From Burhinus oedicnemus (taxonomy: Eukaryota; Chordata; Aves; Charadriiformes; Burhinidae), in contig VFFE01006100.1 of assembly GCA_008921705.1 (NCBI GenBank), forward strand, positions 66,656 to 130,655: a DNA stretch of 64,000 nt, written 5' to 3'. The notes under the pieces are model-generated. The model saw only the letters and a program-made list of their open reading frames with translations. It was not told the DNA's origin and did no database searches. Positions within the stretch are counted from its first letter, which is position 1, and each line of letters starts with the position of its first letter. The position numbers and the translations under genes were made by a program. Shown piece by piece: positions 25,786 to 39,400 of the stretch.

Positions 25786-28700
25786 TCCCCACCCCCACCC
25801 CGCCAAGCTTTGGAAGGCAGTTTTATCCTGGGCTGTAGAGAAAAGGCATCGCTATTTTAGATTTGTTGATAACCTGCCATTGGGGAACTGTATAGTAGAT
25901 GCACTCCTTTGTTCCTCTTTTCCATTCATTTGGGGATTATCTTACTCATAGGTCGGATCCTTAAAGAAATGACATTTGAATTAATTCTGTCTCTCTTTAT
26001 AATGGCAAATGAGAGAGGCTGATATCTGAACACACTTGGAAGAATTACCGTAATGCTTTCTTTTGCATTAATGTCTTTCTCTGTTAGTACTGAGGGCGCA
26101 GACCACCATCCACCCATGCAGTGTATAGAGTTGTTGAATCATCTACTAGCTTGCTTGTATTTCAAGCCTTGCTGTCTGTCTGTGTGTATACATGGTTGTC
26201 ATCACCACTGGAGTTAACATCCTCTCTCTCTTCTTGAGGAAATTAATATATATCAGTTATGATCCATAGCTTGGTGGATTTTGTCATGATGGCAATCTTG
26301 GCGTATATAACTGGAGTAGAATGAGAATATTCCTGAAGCCTCATGTCTCTGAAACTTGATGCCATTTTCAGCAGGAATAGCAATTATGCTCTGACTGTTC
26401 CACTGAAGCTCCCGTAGGTCCAAGTGGGAAAAGCCAGGCAGCTAAGAGTGCACACCCCATAACACTGATAACACTGGTCTAATACCTACCGCAGAACACG
26501 TGTGCAGTGAACCATTGTGTGTGCCCTGTGGATGGAGGCTGGTACTAATGTGCATGCAGTCTGTCTGCAAGAGCTTTGACGAGGCTACCTGGCTTCTGGG
26601 AATACTGAATAAGTGACCATGACCTTTCTTTTCAGTTAGGAAAAGTTTCCATTGGGATAAATGAGTGTTTCCAGGAAAGTGTTGTCATGTGATGCCTTAG
26701 CTGGAACACATCTATTTTACTGATTACTAGAATGTGGGGCCTTAATGAAATTAACACACTGATACAGGCAAAGAAAGAAATCATTTAACTATGAGTTGGT
26801 GTATGCTTGTGTTCTGTTAAGGAGAAATTTGGCATTTTCCCATCCATGGAGTCACTTAATAAGCCAGAGAGACTAGAGATGGCACGAGGATAGTAAAAAG
26901 CATCAGTGTAAGAGATGAGAATGACTCCAGTCTGAAAATAAGGGTTGTACAGATAGGAATGTTCTTGTTTGATTTAATACTGTGGAAGTAATCACTGCAG
27001 ATGAGATAGGTTATAGGACTAGATACAGTATCTCTTCTATTATTTGTTTTTATACAATTTCTAGTCAATCCTTGGCTGTTGATAAAAGTCATGAAAACAG
27101 ACTATAACCTTCATCAGTGTGAGTAGCTTTTATATGATACATCATCTTTTACGAGAGACATCCCATGTGCTAATCCATGTTTCTAAGTATACCTAATGTG
27201 CTATCTGTTTATCTAAATATTTTCCCCTTGGTTTCCCACTTTTGCACCGCCCTTTTAATTTTATTACCTGGCTAACAAGTGAGAAGTAAACTCAGAGTAG
27301 TCATTTAAACATTTTGCAAGAAAGAATAATCTTGTAATTAAAACATAGGATGAAAAGTTAAAAGCTATGCTTCAGTTCCTGTTTCTACTGTTTATCTTGT
27401 TGTTAAACTCACTGTAAGGAGATACTGTCAACGTGAAGTCAGACTTCAATCTGCAATTTTGTTATCTCTTAGATGTAAACAAAACTTTACCATAATGAAA
27501 AAGCTAAGGAATAAAAACCTCCACTTTTGACATTGTGTATTTGACAGCATTTTGAAAAGTAGCAGTTCCTGTCCTGAATCAGATCAGTGTGTGAAAGCAG
27601 CAAATTCCAGATGCTAAAGAGGAACTAAATCTAATGGACTACCACAGTCCTCACAGCAGACAGTTGGGCAGCATTTGGCTCACTCCTTGGATTTATGAAA
27701 CTTTGTTTTCCTTGCATGGTTTCCTTTTTTCTTTTCTAATGCAGCTGGGGTCATCCATAGGAAAGGATTCCTGGAATCACACCGAATTCTTAGTCTCAAG
27801 GATGCTTAGCATCAGTGGAGGTCATAGCTTAAGTATGTGCTTTGTTTAAAGAAACTTGTGTTTATCAGCTTTCACAGAGGAAATGCAAAAGTTAGTCACT
27901 TGTTTGATTTCATCTTCTGTTTATGTTGGAGAAAACAATATTCAGAAACATAGAAAATTAATTTTAAAGCTACAGAATGGTAGTTGCATGCTTGGAGGAA
28001 CAGGTAGAACCTTACAGTACTGATTCCAGTATTGTTTTTGTTTTAAATGAAAACGTCAAATTAATGTCTCTTTGGTTGCAGACTTTCTCACCCATAAAAT
28101 ATCATGCGTCTTCCCTCTAAGATTTCAATTTATTAATTAATGTTTATAGAGAGCGCTTAGATCCTTTATGCAATGCAGAAAGGCAAAAAATAAATGTTGC
28201 CTAAGCATTTAAATGCCAGTGCTCAACAATGGGTTAAAAATACTGCACATTTTTGGAAACGTTAGAAGCCCTGATGGGTGGAGTACAGCAATGGGCGTTT
28301 TGGTGTAGACGGGTTTACTAACCCTTTGCTGTACAGCTGAAATACAAAAGGCTGAAGTAATGGCCAGCAAGAAAGTGGATTCTCGGGAAGCTGTGTTTAA
28401 TGAAGCCTATTTAAAAACCTTTTCTGCGCAAAAGAGATTTAGTGTTTTCTGCTGCAGGAGGAGCAAGGATTTTAACCATTTTCTAATCACTAGCTTTTTC
28501 TTCTAAATACTGTAGGAAAAGCATTGCAAGAACAGCTTTAAAGAGTTAGGAAAGCTCATTAGCAATCAGTTGCCAAAATATCTGTTTCTACGTACTTTAC
28601 CCAAGTCAGAATAATCAAATTAAATGAAAGATGTTTTTACATCTGGTTTTGAATCTGGAAATAAGTTGATACAGACAGAGATTCAATGGACAGTTTAATT

Positions 28701-30210
28701 GCTGTAATAAATTTGCAGTAAACCTCGTGGAAATGTTTTCTTTTTTTACTCTGAAGATGAGTACATCCGTACATAAAGAGAAGCCTGCTTCCTCCTTTGT
28801 CTCATTGTTGACTACTATAAATTTTCAGTTAGGTTTTTGTAATGGGTACATAAGAAATCCTATCTGTATGAAAAATTATGGAAAGTGTAGGCATCCACAG
28901 AGGTGGTCAATAAGCTGTGCTACTAACAACAGAAGCTCCAGGAAGAAATGCCTTTTTATTATGTTTTTCAAAAATAGCCTCTGAAGATTCCACATGGGTG
29001 CTTTGTGGGAGGGCATTCCACATTGTGGGAACAGAACAAGTGCCTTTAGGCATCTGAGGTCAAAATGTGAACAAGGACTTCAGACATTCATAGTTATGTT
29101 TCTCCCTGGTTATGAAAAAAATTATCTCAACACTTTAGGGATCATTTATATAGCAAGCTTAATTTGGGGGTAACCAATACTTTATTGGCCCAAGTTACCC
29201 GAAACTTAGAATTATAAATTCTCTGTTATTTCCGTAATGACCCTCTTCACCGTGTGCAGTGCACATGTTCCTGTAGCCTTCATTTAGGACATATGAAGTG
29301 ATGCTTTTCTGCAAATTATTTGCTGCTGAGTTGATGGACCAACACCCTACCCTACCAAATGGAAAAGATGACTAGTTACTTCTGGGCTAGGCTGGGACCC
29401 AGCCAGGAGGGGATAAAGGAAGGTGTGGTGCATTATTTCCCAGAGTCTTGACCCCTTTGTTTTTGGAGCAGAACCAGAAGTTGACCTCTTGTCTGGAAGA
29501 TGAAGGTGCCTCCTATGGATTGAGTCTCCTGCTCAGCTGGACTTGCCATTGCGTGGTGGAAAGGAGATGCTCCTCTTCTCTAGATTTTTTTTGTACTGGC
29601 AGCTTATTCTGTAGACTGGCAGTTCTCATGCTGGGTAAGCATGGGGTGCTGCTGTATTTCAGCCCTGCATGGATAAGTAGCTGCACCATTCCTAGTAAAT
29701 TGAGTTCTTTAGTTCTGTTGTTAGAACCTCTGTGTCGTGCCTCTGTCTCAAGCACCTCTGCCAAGCTCTGTCTAACACACCACTCCGAGCACCTTCCTGA
29801 GGAGCATGGCATGGGAGCTGGGACTTTCAAAAAGCAGCTCTGGAGAGAAGGAGCTAGCGGAGGCAGGCCTACAGTATGCAAAATTGTTTGCACTGGGGTG
29901 GAGCAGAGAGGAAAAGAGAATGTGCTTAAAATAGAGAAACATTTGAGAATCTCTGACTTAGGCTGTATTTTCGATGAAGATTGCGTGTTGTCATGTACAG
30001 CAAAGATGCTAGCTGCCGTGTAAATAGCAGTGTAAGAGTGGGGCGGGCTTAGTTCCAAGGAACTCTTGTGCTTTTTAAGTCAGGTTTGCTTTTCTGTTCA
30101 CTCTATGTAATTTAGATAAGAGGTTTACACACATCAATTGCAGAATTTTTACTATTATGGCTTTAAGCTGTTGATTCAAAACTTGAGGCACTTAAGAGAA
30201 CTGAAAAAAT

Positions 30211-30228
30211 GGGGGGGTGGGGGGGTGG
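30211..30228. repeat. G-rich tract
   Basis: GGGGGGGTGGGGGGGTGG: long G runs split by single T residues, able in principle to form a G-quadruplex on the + strand. Confidence 0.7.
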
Positions 30229-30885
30229 TTATTGAACTTAGCAGTGCTCAACCAAGCAGCTGGTCAGCTTTTTCCATGGTTAAAATACCTCATTATCATC
30301 AAGTCCTGTACAGTGAATCATTATAGTGATCACTGCTGATGGTGATGCACATGTTCTTTGTTCCTTAGTTGCCTCCAGGAACGTTCAGAACATGTCTCTC
30401 CCTGTTTGGTGTCAATCCCACACGAATACATGTGCTTTTGATATGAAAGATGATGCTTTTCCAATTATTTTGTGTCTGACTTCCTAAACAAGAATATAAA
30501 AATACATCAGTTTTCCAGATTATGTGAATTATCCCACTAGGTCTCTGTTAGATCAATTAAGTAATAATTTTGATTCTGTATTGAAAATTTCTAGCTTCTC
30601 TGGGTTGTTTTGTATGCCATTAGTAAGTCAATCCACAGACATTTTAGATACCTGTGCAGCAGTTTCTTCCATAACCCTTTCTTAACCTTACTCCCACCTC
30701 TACAGCTTCTTGTCCACATCACCGTGTGTTATACTTATCAGCAGGTCTTTCTATGTTCTTATTTTCATCTTTGAGATAGTCTGCTTTAAAACCCTCCTCG
30801 CTAGATTCTTCTCCCCCACACCCCCACCTCCCCTTTGAGGTATGGATAAATAGGGAACAAGTGTTGTGATTCTGTAATTAATAGC

Positions 30886-30898
30886 TTTTTTTTTTTTT
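30886..30898. repeat. Poly(T) run, 13 nt
   Basis: Thirteen T in a row followed by CTTTTT. No adjacent retrocopy is recognised on the minus strand. Confidence 0.75.
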
Positions 30899-31815
30899 CT
30901 TTTTAAGCAGTGCTGTTTCTGTGTGGATGTGAGGGCAGTGAGGAATTTCTTAGACTGTGGAGTAAGCTGAGAACTTATAGCCTAATTCAAATTAATTAGA
31001 AATGTGTTCTTATGAAACTCAGCACCTGACATTAGCCAGTTTTTGGGCTAAATGATTCTAATAATGAAATAATGAAGATCTTTTCAGCTGTGTTGTTTAA
31101 GCTTAGAGAATTTAGAATCCAATGGTAATTAGAGTATAATTATTTTAGATTAAGGGGCATACGCCTGTTATATATAAAATCTTCCTCCTTTTCAGTGAGC
31201 GTAGGAAAAATTCCATCACTTGCTTCTCTTTGAGATGATTTTGTATCCCAGTGTTCTGAAAGGGTCTGGGATTTTGTTTATACCTACTGAAAATATCAGA
31301 GGTCACTGTATTCCCATCTTCACATACCTTGAAGTAGGAGGTAGTGTCTATTTTCTAAGACTGTAACATATGTTTTCAGTCCCTTTAAAAATGGTGACCT
31401 TCTCTGCAAAAAGTCCCTAGAAGTAGTGGTCTCTGTCCACATGCAATCTGTGGCCAAAGTCGTCTTTGCATTTCAGTAGTCCCTATCTTTAAGAACACTT
31501 CTTGCACCAAATGTCCTCAGCAGGAGATGTGAGTGTTGCGTGGGGAAATGGAAGTGAATGCCAGAAAAGCAAGGGGAATTGGGGTTCTCCTGTAAAGGCT
31601 CTGTGAAGCTGCCAAATGAATTTGATTTTAAAAATCTTAGTTTTGTGTTCTTAGACAAAAGTGTATTTTTCCTCTGTCTGAATTAGATTCTCCCCCTCCC
31701 CATTTCTAAAGTGCAATTTCAGGGCAGTTTGAAATGGATTTGAGGTATTCTGTTTTCTTTAGGGAGTGTGAATTTCTTTTAACTGTAAATTTTCCAGGCT
31801 TATAACACTTGGTTT

Positions 31816-31823
<8 letters not shown>

Positions 31824-31846
<23 letters not shown>
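31824..31846. repeat. Poly(T) run, 23 nt
   Basis: The longest homopolymer noticed in the window. On the minus strand it is A23, which could mark the 3' end of a retrocopy, but no recognisable gene or SINE body lies beside it. Confidence 0.85.
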
Positions 31847-34800
31847 AAGTAATGGCAGTAGTTCTGTAATGTATTTTATTCAAATATACATGCATTTAGC
31901 CTTGTCTATTGCCATGTACTTTTTTCTGGGACTTACTAGTAATTAGATAGTTTGGTAATGTAGTAGTATAAACCCATCATTATTTCAAAGTATTTCAGTG
32001 TAATATATGATTAGACATTTAAATCAAATTTAAACTGCTAGACAATCTAGTTTTTATAACCTTGGGAATATTCTCAAAGGGGAATAGAATGTTATTTCAG
32101 CAAAACGAATGAATTGAAAAAATAATTAAAATACACATTCAGTTTGGGTAATGTAAATGTAAAAAAAAATGGATTACAGAAAATCAAATTGCTTAATACG
32201 ATGTTGAAATAGCTCTTCAGCAGACTTGGAATATTTTTAATGAACATTTTATTTCAATATCTTTGAGGCTTTTGGGGGGCAGAGGGAGGACTTCGTGAAA
32301 CATTTTATGTGTTTTGTATTGTATTTTTTTTAATGTTGTTGCACAGACAACTTTGCAATAAGCTGTCCTCCCTACTTTGTATCTTTGAGTGTCTTGAAAA
32401 CAAAATGAGTGGAAAAAATATTTCTCTAAAATGTTATTCTTTAGTACTTTAGAACACATTACAACATTATATTAGGAATCACTGTGTGTGAAATTAGTTC
32501 ACTGACTAGTAATGAGATGCTTTCCACCAGTAAGGCTTAGTTGCATGAATTCAGTTTTCGGAGTCAGTCCTAGAATGAATTTATATGTGGACAATTATAA
32601 ACTTGGGGGTTTTAGTACTTGATAGTTTGTTTCACTATTACAGATTCCTTGCTGAAATTCAAGTTTGTACCTATATTTGTAAATCAGTTATCTTTTCTTT
32701 TAGTTGGATTTTTGTTGTCACTGTGCCTCTTTCACGTTGAAACAATCTCAATATGTCTGTTAGAAAACAGTTGTAATAAATTTTTTTCCAGCAGCAGTTC
32801 CTTGTTGATTGCAGTATCTGTAAAAGCTAACGACATTAAGGAGTAATGGAGTATATCTTTCAAAGCACAAGTAACGAGCAATAGGACTGTTTTGACATAG
32901 TGTTTAAAGAAAAAAAAAATAAAAAATCATGGAATTTGGTTTCCTGCCCAGAACTTTGACTGACTGTCTGGGAATTCAGTGCCTTATGTCAATGTTATGT
33001 AGAATTAGTGTACGTACTTTGGAGAGATTCTTTACAAATATAATAGTCTCCTGCAAGTTTAAGGCCAGTGTATTGATAGTCTACAATATTTTGAGTCAGC
33101 ACTGATGAAGACCTTTATTCCTGGGGAAGTGCTACGTTTCCTAATAAATATTTCACTTTCTTCCAGGCAAGCAGAGGTGTTAATCTTTCTCATCTGTAAT
33201 ACAACTGTATACTATAAAAATGCAACGTTTTTGCAGGCGCATTTCAACTTTCATATTTCAATATGCCTTTTTTGTTGTTTTTTCTGTGTTTCCAACAATG
33301 TCATTACCTCTTGCATTGTCATTGTTTGTTTATAGTTCTGAAACTCCTGGAGACTTTCTAAGACATTGTATGTTTCATAGGTTATTTGAAACAGCTGAGG
33401 TTAAACATGTATAGACAGTTCTGCTGCAGCAAAAACTGACATCCTGTTTATTGACTCTTCAAAATCTTATTTTCATAATATCACTTCAACCAACAATAGC
33501 TATCCAAGCTGCTCATTGCAGAGTTTTAGACCATGATGAAAATAGTTCTTACAGCTATTTTGATTATTGGTTAGAGTTGGTTTTTTTCTTAGGAAGGAGC
33601 TCCTTCCCTAATTGTGTTCTTAGGGAGTCCAACTGACAGTATCTTAACAGAGATGATTAAATGAATGCAGGCGTTTGTCATCTTAACACAACTTCTAGTC
33701 TACACAATGGTATAGTCAATTTGTATTTTCCTCCCTAAGCAAACAGCATGGAATAAAAGAGTGTGTTAGGTAAGAATCAGAACAATACTTAATTGCAGGA
33801 ATCCAGGCAAGGGAGAACTGGAATTCTTTAAAGATGATGTTATTTTATACAGAGGAGAAATGACACATTTTAAAATGTCATAGCAAGAAAAGACAAGATT
33901 TTATGTTAGTTTGGATTGGAAGAGATACAGAGAGAAGTAAAAAAAACAATAAAAAATATTTTTTAATTATTAGTAAGGATGTTATTTTGCAATAGCAAAA
34001 TAATGTAACTGCTAGATTCTCAATCTGGCAGTTACTGAAGACCTCATCCACCATGCAGAAGCCAGGGAAATGCCTCCTTCTCCCAGGTGCTCATGCTCTT
34101 GGGAGATACCCTCATTGCCTGGTTTCTGTGCTTATTGATCATAGCAATGATGATGGAGTCTCTGGTTGACTGAGCCTTTGTGGCTGCTTTGGTGGAAATT
34201 AATCTGGCAGCCAGAAGCATTGCAGATGTTGTCTCCTGACTTCAACACCCCACTTCCCTCCGGTGCCTCTCGCAGTGCACAGTGGCAGTCCTGCTTTGTT
34301 CGTAGGTCTTGGTTGCAGCAGTGCACGATCTGTCTCTTAGCAGAAGGCTCTAGCCGTCGCCTCCAATGTAGAGAAACTAATACCACATGACTGAAAATTT
34401 GCTTTAAGTTTATGCTTGCAGAGTGTTTCGCTAGCCTGTTTCTTAGCTGGGTGCTCTGTTCTACCTGGAGGTAAAGCATAGGTTTGGATAATCTGTTCCT
34501 GGACATAAGCATTGTCTGCTCTAGGTCTGCAGAAGAACTGCCTTTGGTGCCAAGTATTTGAGAGTCTCTAAGACTTTGGTGTATGGGTATTATCCTGTCG
34601 CTCTGATTCAGAAAAGACACAAAGGTGAGCATGTATGGAACTGACAAAGGTGATCTGTCAAGAAACTAATCAATTTCTGCAAAAAAGGGCAGTGATGACA
34701 CTTGAACAGTCATGGTTATTTCTGTTTGGAGATGTCTCTTCACTTCCAGAGGTGCTGCTCTAAGCTTCTCCGAACTGTGGTACTTCCTGCTGACCTCAGT

Positions 34801-36388
34801 CTGAGTTCACTATCTGCCATGGCATTTAAAGGGAGCATGTGGCCAAGGCAGTAGCATTTTTCCCTGGGTTTCAGTTGTGTGTTGTTAAGGTATGTTGTAA
34901 GCTTGATGTATTTTTCCCTTAGGGTGATACTGGAACAGGACCTCTGTTTTCTGTATACTGCTGCAAGCGAACAGCTGAGCAGCACAATCAAAATAGCTAG
35001 CTATGTGTCGAGTGTCCTTCAAGGTACAAGCGTTTGCATATGAAAAACCAACATGCTGTTGTCGGGAAAGAGCTTGTTGTGGGTTAATGGCACTTGAACA
35101 TTTTCATTTCATATGCAGCATCTGCAGATTGAAAACCACCCTGTTTGCCAGCTCTCCTACACACACTTCCCTCCACGTGTATGTCCTAGTGGTAGGAGTC
35201 AGCAGTAGACTAACACTGCTTAGTAGCTTGCAGTCACTTTTTTAATGACTTTAAAGCTTTAAAGAATGCTTTGATGTTGTATCTTTTGCTGCTGCCCTCT
35301 AGCTGTTAATTGTTTCTAAGATGTAGTAGTTTCATGATGTCTTGGACGTTCTACTAGCCTTTTTCTCCATGTTCCCATGTCTATCCTTGTCAGGTTCCTT
35401 TTTCTGAGTTCAGTTAATAAAGTCTACAATCCCCACTGACATTCGAGTACTGACTGGGGCAGAGATGTACATTGAGAAGTGACCTCTTTAGAGGGTTACC
35501 GCCCAAGACAACTTAAGGCTAGTTTGAGGAGCAACTTTGGCTATGAGCTTCCAGGAGTGTTTCAGTCTGGGACAGTTTCATGGAAACAGTCTTCCTGATT
35601 AATGTTTCTAAGAAGGCTTCAACCTATTAATTACCAAGGGCAGAGGGTTGCAGGTTTTCCTGTGCATCACCATAATTATTTTAGGATATCTTTTGTCAAA
35701 TTCTGAGATGCATTTCAAAACCCACTCCCTTGAAGATTTGATGGCATATGTCACTTAGCATTTGAAGGTAGTGTTCTTGACATAAAGTAGAACTAGTGCT
35801 TTATGATTATGGTGTATTCAGTTTTCTTTGTTTATTTAATGTAGGAACATCCCTAAGGCTACTTATTTTACAAAAAAACAGAGGTGTTGTTATGATAGAG
35901 TAAGCAGGTGGGTTTCTCACTTTTTTTGTTACAATTCAACAGTTTTTCTTTGAAATTAAGAAGCCAGAGTACATTTATACATATTATGTGGGGCAAGGAA
36001 GGAGATACCTTCAGACAGTTGTCTCAGAAGTTAATGTTTTCCATGATCCAAGTATCTTGGCTTGCTTAAAAAAAAAATTTAAAAAAAGAAAGAAAAAAAG
36101 CTGAAATGTACCTTTCAGAAAATGCTGCTATAAAAAAAAGAAAAAGGAGGGGTTGTGGGGGAGAAGCCTTGACACCAGAAGCTCTGTCATAGCAGAGTTT
36201 CTCTTGGATGTCTGGAAAAAGTCTTATACTTCTGGGATGCTTTCCAAAATATTTTCAGTGACCAGTGCCACAGGCGTGAACTTCTTAATGCATTTTGCAG
36301 TAATCTTCACCACAGTGAAATTGATTACTGTCTGAAAGCTTTTAATGATAACAAGCAAGTAGGGCAGCATAAATGCCATGAACTAATT

Positions 36389-36402
36389 TGTGTGTGTGTG
36401 TG
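36389..36402. repeat. (TG)7 microsatellite
   Basis: Seven TG units between AACTAATT and TATTTTG. Confidence 0.85.
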
Positions 36403-39400
36403 TATTTTGTTGCATCTTCAGGAGTCTTGCAGAGACTGATGTGTTGCCTCAGGAAAATTCTGCTTAATGTTTTTTACATAATTATGTAATTGCATATTTA
36501 TCATTTTGATTTTAGTAAGAAGGATTTTTTTTTTTCCTCACATACATGCATGCACGCACACAAAGGATCTAGTGTCACTCCAGATACTTCAGTTGGTACC
36601 TGAAGAAAAGTATCTGGTGGCTTCCTAAGTTCACGCTTTTCTAGGATTCATTTTATGGAAATTGAAATGCATTCAAAAGCTGGAAGAGTTCTAAAAAATG
36701 CCTTTCCAGCAGAAAACAAGGGTGGTGTATCTTCTTTATGTACCTCCCAAGGAATTGCAGGAGGTTTATAAATGAGAGGCTCTCTTTTTATGTGCAAGTT
36801 AAGGGAGTCCAGGAAGCTGAAAATACAGTTAATCTTACTGGTTTTTTTTCAATCTTAATTTAGTATTCCTCATGCAAGAGGTTATTAGAACTGGAGAGGC
36901 TTGTCCACCCAGACCACCACCTTCTCAAAAGTGAAATTTGAGCAGCACTTCTATTCAAAGAGAATAGGTTTCAGGAATTACGTTTTTCCTTTAAAGAAAA
37001 AAAAACCCACCACCAAAAAGTGTGTGTGTTTACATATATATAAAAGTATTTTTATACACACATATGTATGTAATAAGCAAAATTGTAAACTGTATGAGTG
37101 GAAAGCTGTACACAACTGAAAAGCTGAATCTCCCAGGAACTGGTATGTCATTGTCACTCTACCCTCTGCGAGCACAGACATGCTGCACCAAAACCCTTCA
37201 TCCTGCACTATCGCTCCTACAAACCAATGTGATTGTTGGATGATCTGCAGTAGGTGAAGAATGAAAAATAAAAACTTAAGTGCCAGTAGAGAAAAACAAG
37301 CTGTCATAAGCAGGCTTTATTATGAGGGATAAAAAGGTCAAAGGATACTTTTTTTTTTTTTCCCCCCTTCTGCCTTAGAGCAGCCACTAGACACATCCAG
37401 CAGAATTTTTCCAGACTGTCAACTGGTTCATCAGTCAGGGCTTTCTCTCAGTTTTAAATGCCAGCACCACTTCAGTTCAGAGGAATTGCTGGCTTCGTTC
37501 CCAGACAAGATTTCCCAAATTCAAAATGACCTTTCAAGATCCTAACTAATAGGAGCTAAACAGAGATTTCCTCTTCATCAGGCCCTTTCTCAGATTGATC
37601 CTTTTACTGACAGTACATCCCCTCAGCACAGAACAGTGAAAGACCAGCCCTTCCACCTGTGAAAATAAACACCTCTTTTGAAGAGGGGAGATCTTAAATC
37701 ATGTTGAATTTGTTTTGTATTCCAGAAACTATTACTCTTCTGTCTGATTATGTAAAGGCACAGGGAGTACCACTGAAATAACTGGAATTTTTTTATTACT
37801 ATTTTTTCTAGTCCAGCCATTCAGGGTCTGCACTAATACAATGGGATGCCTGCTCAGCCACTGCTCATTATTGAGGGAAATGAGAGATGAATGATGGGAA
37901 GGTTGTTAATCTGGGTACCATAATGTGGGGACTGCTGTGCAAGCAGCAACCACATGGAGTTAGCTTGGTGCAGCATGTTTGTTAGCTCCTACTTAAGGAC
38001 CAGCTTGGTTGCACAGCACAGCATTACTCAATGATTCTGGTTGTTTGTTGTTGCGTGCTGTGCCCATCCTCCCTTCCAGGCAAGAAGAAGGAGTGGTTCA
38101 GGGCTGCCCAACTCTGAGCAGGTGGGCTGTGAGGTTCTACTCTGATGCGTGCTGCATGAATGCAAGCTGCAGCTTCAGCTCCCTCTAAACCCTCAATTAA
38201 AGTTGGACAGCTGTGCTGCAAAATAGGGATGTAGGGATATCCTATGTTGGCGTCCTGTGAAGTCTTGAAATGTAGCAGGATAGTAAACTCCTTTCAAGAA
38301 AGACACCAGTGACCATTTCTTGAAAGGATGAAGTATTTCAAATACAGAGTTGTGAAATCTTGTGGCTCTATTCCTGAAGAAGTTTGGGCAGAAGGAAAGT
38401 GCAGAGGCAAATATAATGCTGGTTCTTATGAGAGAAGAACACTATGGGAAACGAATAACACTGTAAAATGAATGACAAGACCAAGGACTGATTTAACATT
38501 AGCATCAGGTTTAATCCTATAGCTGAATTCAGAAGAAACACAAGAGATATAACACACGTATTGAAAATTTTTAATAATATGTTGTGAGAAAAGATACCAA
38601 AAGATTGGGAAAAATAAGCAGATGTGCAAAGAAAAGTTTAGGAAAGATTACCTTAAAATCCGAAGTGCCAGGAGTGCTTGTAATTGCCTAAAAAAGATGT
38701 TACACATGCAAAATTAAAAAAGTTACTAGCTCAAACCTGAAATAGCTTGATTCTATCATCAGATCTTCCTTTTTCAGCTGCAGTTTCAGCTTTGGCATTT
38801 TCAGCTTTGAATTGTGTAAAGAACTCATTATCCTCTGCCATGGCAGAGGGTAAAATCTTGTAACACTGAGGAAATATAAGATTTGGTATTTGTGCTCTGT
38901 GCCATGTGCTCCTTCCTTCTAATAGTCTGACTTATCACCCTAAGCTGTTGTCACATTTTTGTATTGAGATTCTCAATTCGGAGTTCACATTTTACTCTCT
39001 AGCAGTTTCCTAGAATTGTTTCTTTTATACATTGCATAATGGTGGTTCTGTGTCATTGTCAATGTTTAATTATACGTATACACCTATACGTGACAGTTCT
39101 CTACCATACTGGGTCATTCTTTTCAATATAGATACATGTAATAAAACTGCTCTCTAGATATCGTACATCCATTGGGGTGTAGCACAGCTAGAGAGTTCTC
39201 GCACATGGTGAGAGCAGAGCAGAAAGGGGAATGGTAGTGCATCATGGAGGTGTAATTCACCTGCCTATGGAGGAGTCTCAGGGAGTGAGATCATCAAACT
39301 ATTTTTCATTTTCTGCCTAAAGTTTTTGTCTGAAAACTTTCACTTGAGCACATAGGGAATCATTAGTACATATGAGAGTGCTTCTGGATGCCCATGTGGC

